From positions 1 through 39,420 of the forward strand of contig CAJVPP010000227.1 of the NCBI GenBank assembly GCA_910592005.1: a DNA stretch of 39,420 bases, written 5' to 3'. How positions within the stretch are numbered: position 1 is the first letter of the stretch; each line of letters starts with the position of its first letter. The DNA is from Funneliformis mosseae (lineage: Eukaryota; Glomeromycota; Glomeromycetes; Glomerales; Glomeraceae). Positions 32,230 to 39,420 of the stretch are shown here, piece after piece. The translations under genes were made by a program, and so were the position numbers. The notes below the pieces were generated by a model. That model did not search any database. It was given only the letters and a program-made list of their open reading frames with translations, and had not been told where the DNA came from.

Positions 32230-35200
32230 GGAATTTATGCTCGAAATTGGTGGGAAACAGTTAGTATTAAGTCAGCTGCAGATATTAGACAGAGTTTATT
32301 ATTATAGTCACTTCCAACGATGAAAATTTTCTGAAGCAAGGTTTTCAATGTATATGTGGAAGGATTAAAGTGAAATTGAATCATATCCATCTACAGCAAT
32401 TAAAGCATGTTATCAAAAAGTTTTTGGTGAAAAACAGAATATTCAGGCTTAGCAGTTATGGGGGTTGAAAGTGAGAATATAATCCAAAAATTAATTGCTA
32501 ATATTTCATTTTTTCCATTATTTCTCTGTATCAAAAAATTTTTAGTTGTAATAATAAATCTTGGTAATAGTTCATCAAAAAATGAAAATGATTATTATAA
32601 AGCTGAAATAGGATTTACCTTCTCATTTATTACATGTTATAATAGTGCACAACATTTATTTTTACTCAAAGTTAATGAAGAAGATTGTTCTTTTAAAAAT
32701 TTATTTTTAATCAACGTGTATTCGAAGAATAATAGGAAATACTTGATAATATTTAAAGTCAAATAGGAATACGTTAAAAGTAAATGGAATCGCATTTGTT
32801 TGGAATTAAAATATATTAATTCAAGAAAAATTACATATATTAGAAAGTAAACCTATAATATATACATGTAATGATTGAACAAATATTCAAAAACTAAAAG
32901 AGATTTTTAATAGACATATAAAATCACGTAAAATTCCTAATATAATGATTGATTGACCTTATCTCTTGTAATACCTTTTTTAAAAAATAGATCATATATT
33001 AAATTCTAGAGTAAAGCTCTAAATCCATATACTGATAAAAAAATATTAGAAGGTATTTATAAAAGTAATATATTTCAACTATATTCAAATAAAAAAGATA
33101 TAGATGGTAAAATTCGCATCCTTTTAATTATTGTCTTAAATTTTCGATATAGTAATTTCAAAAAGAAATTAAATGTAAATAGTTATAGAACCTGAAATTA
33201 TGATGATTTTTATTTTAAAATTTTTGCATTGTTTTTTTATTTATGTACTTGTTAATAATATTATATAATTAATTTGAGAGATACGATCCTTTGTTAATCA
33301 AAGAATAAAAAAAAAGTTTTATAAGTTATGCTTCTTTATTTAAATATAAATAATCTAAAAGTATTCGACATATTAAATAAATTTTAAATTTTAATACTTG
33401 ATCACTAAAAATATTTGCTTCTAATATTCATATTCTTAGATATCATTTGATATAATAAATAAAGCTAAAAATATGCTAGAATTAATAAACTAAACACATT
33501 ACCTTTATAAAAATTGAAGAGAACTGTTCAAAAATTAACTAATATTTAAGAGAAACAGGTTTTATTATTTTCAAGATCAAGAAATTGTAACAATGAGTTT
33601 GTATAAGGTTAATTTAAAAACGGAATTAATAATTTTATATTTGCGTGATCAAAAATATGACCTATAAAAAAAATTCATTGAGATTTATCCAAATGATATA
33701 AAAAAAACTGCCTTTTTGACTCAATTAAATAATTGCATAAACTTTAAATATCAAAAAGATCTTGATGGTTTATGTCAAATATATAATAATTATGGATATG
33801 AGATCTTTAGAAATTTAGAGATTCTTATACGAAAGTAAAATTACCATTGTTAGTTAACATTAATATTTAAAACTTTTTAATTTAATGCATTTTATTCACC
33901 TACATCAAAATGAAATTTTAGGATATCTTGAAAAATTAAACAGCATATGAAACATGATTATGAAAAAGAATTATTAGTTAAATCAGATGAATATATTGAT
34001 CATGATCCTTGCATTTTCTACTGTTTACTCTATACATTTAGCAAGTGTACTAATAAATATGAAACATAATATTCTAATTGTAATCAATTATTTAATCTTT
34101 GGATTTTCTGTTAGAATTAGTATCTTTAGATATTCATTTTCAAATTATAGAATATAAAGAAAAGCTACTATATTATCTCTTATATCAAATGCGTAAAATA
34201 TACTTAAATGCTTAATTTAAGGTAATATTATCTGAACTTGATCTAAATAGTGCACTTTTTATTGCAGATTATAAGATGCGTGTATTACTTCAATCTGTAT
34301 ATAAGATAAAATAGGATTTATTTAAAAAGCGAAGTTAAACATTACATACAATTATAGTTTTTACTAAAAAATGTAAAATGAATTAGATATTAAAGCATAT
34401 GATCATTGGTCTATGAATACAAAACAAAATGCATAGTTATTAGCATCAGCAATTGAAGTTGTATTTGAAATAATGGAAAATAAACCAAAATGAATCAGAG
34501 TAATATCTGACAATGGTCCTCACTATACAATTCTGAACTTATGGCTATAGTAGAACATTAGCATGAGTAGTATAATATTGAGATTTATAGCTGGTTGTTT
34601 TTAGGATCTGGAGAAGCAAAATAATAATAGATTCATATTATACTACTGTTAGTATTTTTATAATAACTTTTATGAAAATATGTTTTCTAACTTGTTACTT
34701 TTATTTTAAAGATAATATATGTAATTAAATGATACTTACAGGTTAGATTTGATTTAAAAATAGTAAATGATATTATTAAGACAGCTAAAGGTTTATCTGA
34801 AATTTCATTAGCAAACATAAAACTAGATTATGATAATAATTTCATGAAGAAACAGAAATTAGTGAAATAAAAAAGCAAAAATTAAAAAAAGCTAAAATTA
34901 AAACAATCAAAGAAATTTTAAATTATACTATTAGAAATGGCTAGTAAAAAATGAATACAGTGAATATATTCGTGCACGTTTATTACTTTATATTAGAAAA
35001 TAGAATAATTTCACTCTGACATATATAGCAAATCTTTTAAATACTCCACTTCACTATTCCAACTAAATATATCAGAACACATAATTTCTTAATTAACATA
35101 AACAATTCCAATAGATGTAAAGTTAGGTAAATATTAATATTATCAGCTGAATAAATTCTTGTATCTAAATCTAAAATTAATGTTACCCTTTTTTAGCTGA

Positions 35201-35700
35201 AAATGATAATGAAGTAAAAGAAATAGATAAATATGAAGAAAGTATAAAAGAAATAGGAATTGGTAAATTATTTATAATATTATAAAAAAGTTTACATCAA
35301 ATTCAATGAGATATACTGAATTTCTATTTTACAAAATTAAAGATCCTCAAATAATATCTAATAAATATTTGTAATCTAAATATTAAATTTTCTAATTATA
35401 ATAATAGATGCAAGATTTTTATTACATAAAAATAAGCGTTAAAAAATAACTAAAGATTAAGTATTAGAGGAAGTGATACTAGAATAAAAAAAGGTCAAGG
35501 CTATGTCAAAATAATTTTTTCTACTAAGAAATCAGTGATATTAAGATAGAATGAATGTACAAATAATGTATAACAAACTCTTGAGCCATATTAAAGTTGA
35601 AGAATTAGAGGAAGAGGATATTCTAAAAGTTCATATTATATAAAATTAGATAAGTTCATATACTCATGCTTTTAAGTAAAAAGTGACAGAGTATGAATTA
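32230..35700 (+). pseudogene. Decayed DDE transposon protein with SDNGPHY motif
   Basis: Coding traces on the + strand change frame many times but keep one order. About 32440-32760 is an open piece with EYSGLAVMG-type codons and VESENIIQKLIANISFFPLF. About 33555-33835 contains KDLDGLCQIYNNYGYEIFRN. About 34008-34105 is a Cys/His cluster CIFYCLLYTFSKC...CNQLF. About 34259 is FIADYKMRVL (likely first Asp). About 34395-34530 reads YDHWS...AIEVVFEIMENKPK[stop]IRVISDNGPHY (second Asp). About 34600 reads WLFLGSGEAK (likely Glu). About 34745-34925 is the trailing part. The layout suggests an RNase H-like DDE transposase or integrase core behind a zinc-binding region. The family is not assigned and the element ends were not found. 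Confidence 0.6.
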
Positions 35701-37719
35701 GAAACTGAATTATAAAAAACCTTTTAAACAGACTTTTAAATAATTCAAAAATATTAATAAAGTAAAATAAAATATAAAATTAAAGGTTTTTGTCACAATT
35801 TCCATCTTATTAATCCTAAATGATACCTTACTTATAAAGCAAACTTCTTAAATAACAATTTATCAAACTTGTATCTTGTATAAAAAAAATATATGATACT
35901 AAGCATGTGATTTAACTAAATTTTTTGTATTACTTAAGCGAATTTAAGATATTACATATGATTAAAAAATTTAATATGAGAATTTTTATAATGATCTGCA
36001 CTATAATTTTATCTAATTGACTTACGGATTAGCAATTAATTAAAAAACTTTATGATTTTAATTTATTATATAAAAATTAATATAATATTTATTAAAATAT
36101 TATAAATTTTATTATAAAAATATTAATTGTTTAAGCATTTTTTAAAAAAGTTAATGTTTATAAAATTATATTATAAAATCAATATATTTTATTTTAGGAA
36201 TTTACTTTATATACCAGTTGTGATTATACAATTATTTATTTATTTTTTTATGTATATATATATTATATATATTATAGTTTACTTTAGTTATATGATCCAT
36301 TTTATCATTATTTATTTCATTTGATATCTTATTTATTCATTATTATCTCACATAGATTAATTTTTCTTATAAATATTTTTATTTTTTTTTTAGATTATTC
36401 TTTAATGTTTATAAAGCTTTCTTAACTAATTTTTGTAATAAATTTGAAGTTAGAATAAATCAAAAATTTTGATAAGCTTATAAAATTTATTATATTAATA
36501 CTTTTCTTATTTTTTTATAATTATAAATATCAAAATAAAGGTTAACTATCTGATCAATAAAAATTAATATCTTTAAATATAATAATTAAATCTAATTAGA
36601 TCTTGATAATAATACTGAAAATTAATGATATCTTTAAAGATTAAGATATTATCAAAATTACTATTAATACATATACAAAGTATAATCACTTTGTATTACT
36701 ATTAAAACTTATAAAAATATCAATACTATTAATAAATCTATTATTCAATATCATATTTATAAATTATTATTGAAAAGTCAGAATCAATAATCTAAAATAG
36801 TAAAGGATATTACTTTACATTATAATAGTATTTTAATCAAAATAAATTATTTATAACAAGCAAATTTCTATTTTGATAAACATACAGTCAATATATATTT
36901 TATTAAATTTCTAAAATTTATACTTCTTATAATTAATTTTAAATAATCAAACATTACTATAAATAGTTATTTGAATATAAAATAATAATATAATTTTTTT
37001 ATTAATAAATTCTTATAATATCATATAAATAAAAAATATCTTTATAATACAATTCAAAAATTTTAAAATTTCTAAATTCACAATAAATCTGACATTACTA
37101 TAATATTATTATATCTTTTAAAGATATGTAATAATTCTAATTATATAATTGTATTATATTTTAAAAGAATTATATAATAAACTTACTGGTTTTTTGAATA
37201 ATCAATCAATAGTATTATTAATTTATATTACAAAAATATGCTTGCAAAGATAAATCTTATATTTCTATTATTACTATTACTTTCACTGGTAAAACTACCT
37301 ATAAGTTTAATAAGAATCTAATTGTAATTTCTTTAAGTTTTATTTTTATAAGTTATTTTATTGTAAAAGAATTTTTCTAATATAAAGACTAGTCTTTTTA
37401 TAAAGAAAATAAGAATAAAAGATTTATCTTATAAATAAATATTAAAGAATAATATTTTAAAAATTATAAATAAAAGAATATTTATTACTAAAATAATTTA
37501 AAAGCATAATTATTTTTATTATTTTTATCTTCTTATAATGTATTTTTAATTATAATCTTATTGCATCAATTATATAATTAATTAATTAATTAAAATCTTT
37601 CCTTTTTCTCTACTTTATTCATTTTAAATTTATCCTTATTTATATTTATTCATTTTCTCCTTTTTTACATTTATCTATATAAAAATTTCTTTTACTATAT
37701 TTAAATTAATTATTCATTA
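35700..37719. other. Extreme AT-rich block
   Basis: Apart from short low-complexity Ile/Tyr/Phe frames (for example 36127-36324), nothing coding is seen. It contains short TTAA and TAAT repeats (about 37570-37592). Composition is like the 12-14 kb block. Confidence 0.5.
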
Positions 37720-38540
37720 CAGTCAACACTTGATATAATGAATTTTAATATAGCAAATTATTTGATATATTGAATTTTTAGTGTGAAACAGATTTTAACA
37801 TATAAAAAAATTTTTGATATAGCAAATTTTACTAATTATATTTACTATAATCTTATGCAAAGTTAAGTTCTTAAATAATATATATGAAAATGCCTTTAGA
37901 TATAATGCATTTTTCTTATAACAAATTTTTTTTATTACAATAAAACACATGATTTTATAACTCAATTTTTATTAGTTAATCAGTTAAAAAAATGATTTAA
38001 TTTCAAATTGCAATAACTTGGTCAATATTAACACTATAGATATAAAATATATACCATTTGAATCCTCTTAATGAGATAAATCTAATGATACTAAAATTAT
38101 AAAGATTTCATTACTAGATGCTTAAATCAATTAAAATATCTTTAAATATTCAGTATAAAATATGTTCATCAATATTAATACTATAGATATGAAATACTCA
38201 CCATTTGAATCCTTAATGAGGTGAATCTAATAACATTAAAATTATAAAAATTTAATCATTGTATGCTATGATCAATCAAAATATCTTTAAATATTCAGTA
38301 CAAAATATCTCTATTAGTATTAAAGCTATAGATATAAATATATACCATTTAAATCCTCTCAATGAGATGATTCTAATGATACTAAATTCATAAAATTCTA
38401 ATTACTAGATGCTAAAATAATTATAAAATCATAATTTTATTTTATATTATATAAAATTATATAATATAATGTTAACAAATTTTTTTATAATGAAGGTCTA
38501 ATTGGCCTAATACTTACTTTATTATATTAAATGTTGACTG
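37720..38540. mobile_element. 821-bp non-autonomous element with pogo/Fot1-like TIRs
   Basis: The left end is CAGTCAACACTTGATATAAT and the right end, reverse-complemented, CAGTCAACATTTAATATAAT. TA lies on both sides (37718-37719 and 38541-38542). Over the first 23 bp the ends differ only at three positions, all C/T or G/A. The outer 8 bp equal those of the MITE at 13733. No transposase frame is present. Three tandem repeats of about 146 bp fill its right half. It is probably a relative moved by the same transposase. Confidence 0.75.
38025..38415. repeat. Three tandem repeats of about 146 bp inside the TIR element
   Basis: Each unit begins around ATTAA..CTATAGATAT, followed by ACCATTTGAATCC, AATGAG, TCTAAT, CATTAAAATTATAAA and, in the first two units, AAAATATCTTTAAATATTCA. 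CTATAGATA anchors lie at 38034, 38181 and 38326, giving periods of 147 and 145. The third unit stops early (near 38415). The copies differ by many single changes, so the array is old. Confidence 0.75.
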
Positions 38541-39420
38541 TATTTACTTTTGAAAAAATTTAAGATTTCTCAAATTTAAGAATTAAACTTGAATCTTAAA
38601 ATTTTTAATTAATTAATATTAATAGTCTAAAATTTTTTTTACTATGATATTATTTTAGCAATTCTCTATTTACTTATATTTTTAATATTTTTCTATCTAT
38701 TTTGTTTAACCTAAATGATTCTTTTGATATTATCTCATAATATAATATAACACTTTTTATTTTTTCTAATTTTTCTGTCTTTATCTATATTATAATATAA
38801 TTCTTTATCTTTAATCTGAAATTTTGTTTTCATTTTCTAGTCTTGTTATATTATTTCTTTTATATTTCTTAAGATCTAATTATATTCTTTTTTAATTTGA
38901 TCTCTTTATTTAAATAAATCTTCTATTATTTTCTCAATTCTTTTCATTATAGATATTTTTTTAAAATCCTTTTTATTTATTATTATAACTTTTTTCTATA
39001 TGTTAAATAAAATAATGTTATTTCAATTAAACTATGAATTTTATTTTTATAGATGAATCACTATTTATCCTATTCTGTTTCTCCTAAATTTTGCTAATGA
39101 TTTATATAAAGTCTTATTAAATTTTTTAACTAATCTATTATTTTTTAAATAATATAGATTTGAAAATTCATACTTTACTTAAAATTTATTTGCTAATTTC
39201 TTTATTATCTAATTATTAAAATAACTTCTTTATTTTATAAATATCTGTATCTATATATAAATATTTTTATAAAATCTCTTTTTGATTAGTTTTTTTTAGT
39301 ACTTTTGCTTTAAGTTATTTTATAAAATAATTTATTATTATTAAAGAAGGTCAGAAATAATATTATTTTAAGTTTAGAAATTTCTTTATTCCTTTACATT
39401 AATTTCATTTAAAGAAATCA
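38541..39420. other. AT-rich, pyrimidine-rich end of the window
   Basis: No gene is seen. From about 38640 to 39010 the + strand is rich in T and C (runs such as TTTTTCTAATTTTTCTGTC). This is the mirror of the purine-rich tracts at 14.2 and 18 kb. Confidence 0.45.

Overview
The window looks like a nuclear segment of an arbuscular mycorrhizal fungus, most likely Rhizophagus irregularis or a close Glomeromycotina relative. The reasons are a low-GC genome, F-box/leucine-rich proteins beginning M-S-K-L-N-K-D-I-L-F in many copies, a stand-alone HMG-box gene of the MATA_HMG kind, a lineage-typical protein kinase with an N-terminal Cys motif and introns of about 70 nt, and many decayed DNA transposons. 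The assignment rests on family recognition, not on a search.

Layout. 1-2.5 kb: a GC-richer repeat fragment, then an intact F-box/LRR gene (704-2170, +) with a TATA box, followed by a worn-down second copy. 4.98-5.65 kb: an intact HMG-box gene (+). 7.0-8.2 kb: a hAT-like transposase relic (-). 9.0-10.5 kb: a frameshifted F-box pseudogene (-). 11.9-19.5 kb: a block of extreme AT content holding a 172-bp MITE and a complete but dead 3230-bp Tc1/mariner-type element (14595-17824) with matching terminal inverted repeats. 20.3-28.5 kb: a minus-strand F-box cluster with two intact genes (20482-21966, 22426-23931), one broken gene (27060-28516) and two short N-terminal relics. 29.27-31.42 kb: a seven-exon protein kinase gene (+). 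32.2 kb to the end: a second AT-rich block with a heavily decayed DDE transposon relic (SDNGPHY motif) and an 821-bp terminal-inverted-repeat element carrying three internal tandem repeats.

The intact genes are probably not an operon or pathway. F-box proteins normally act as substrate adaptors for SCF ubiquitin ligases, the HMG-box protein probably binds DNA, and the kinase probably signals. They come from families expanded in these fungi and are set among transposon-derived AT-rich DNA.

The most interesting signal is the mutation pattern of the dead transposase. Its frame contains ten in-frame TAG and two TGA stops but no TAA, although 22 CAA codons survive. Both catalytic aspartates are changed to Asn, and four of the five differences between its terminal repeats are C/T or G/A transitions. 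This suggests a directed cytosine-deamination process resembling RIP. The F-box array, with every stage from intact gene to 70-bp fossil, is a second point of interest, and the kinase's run of symmetric mini-exons is a third.
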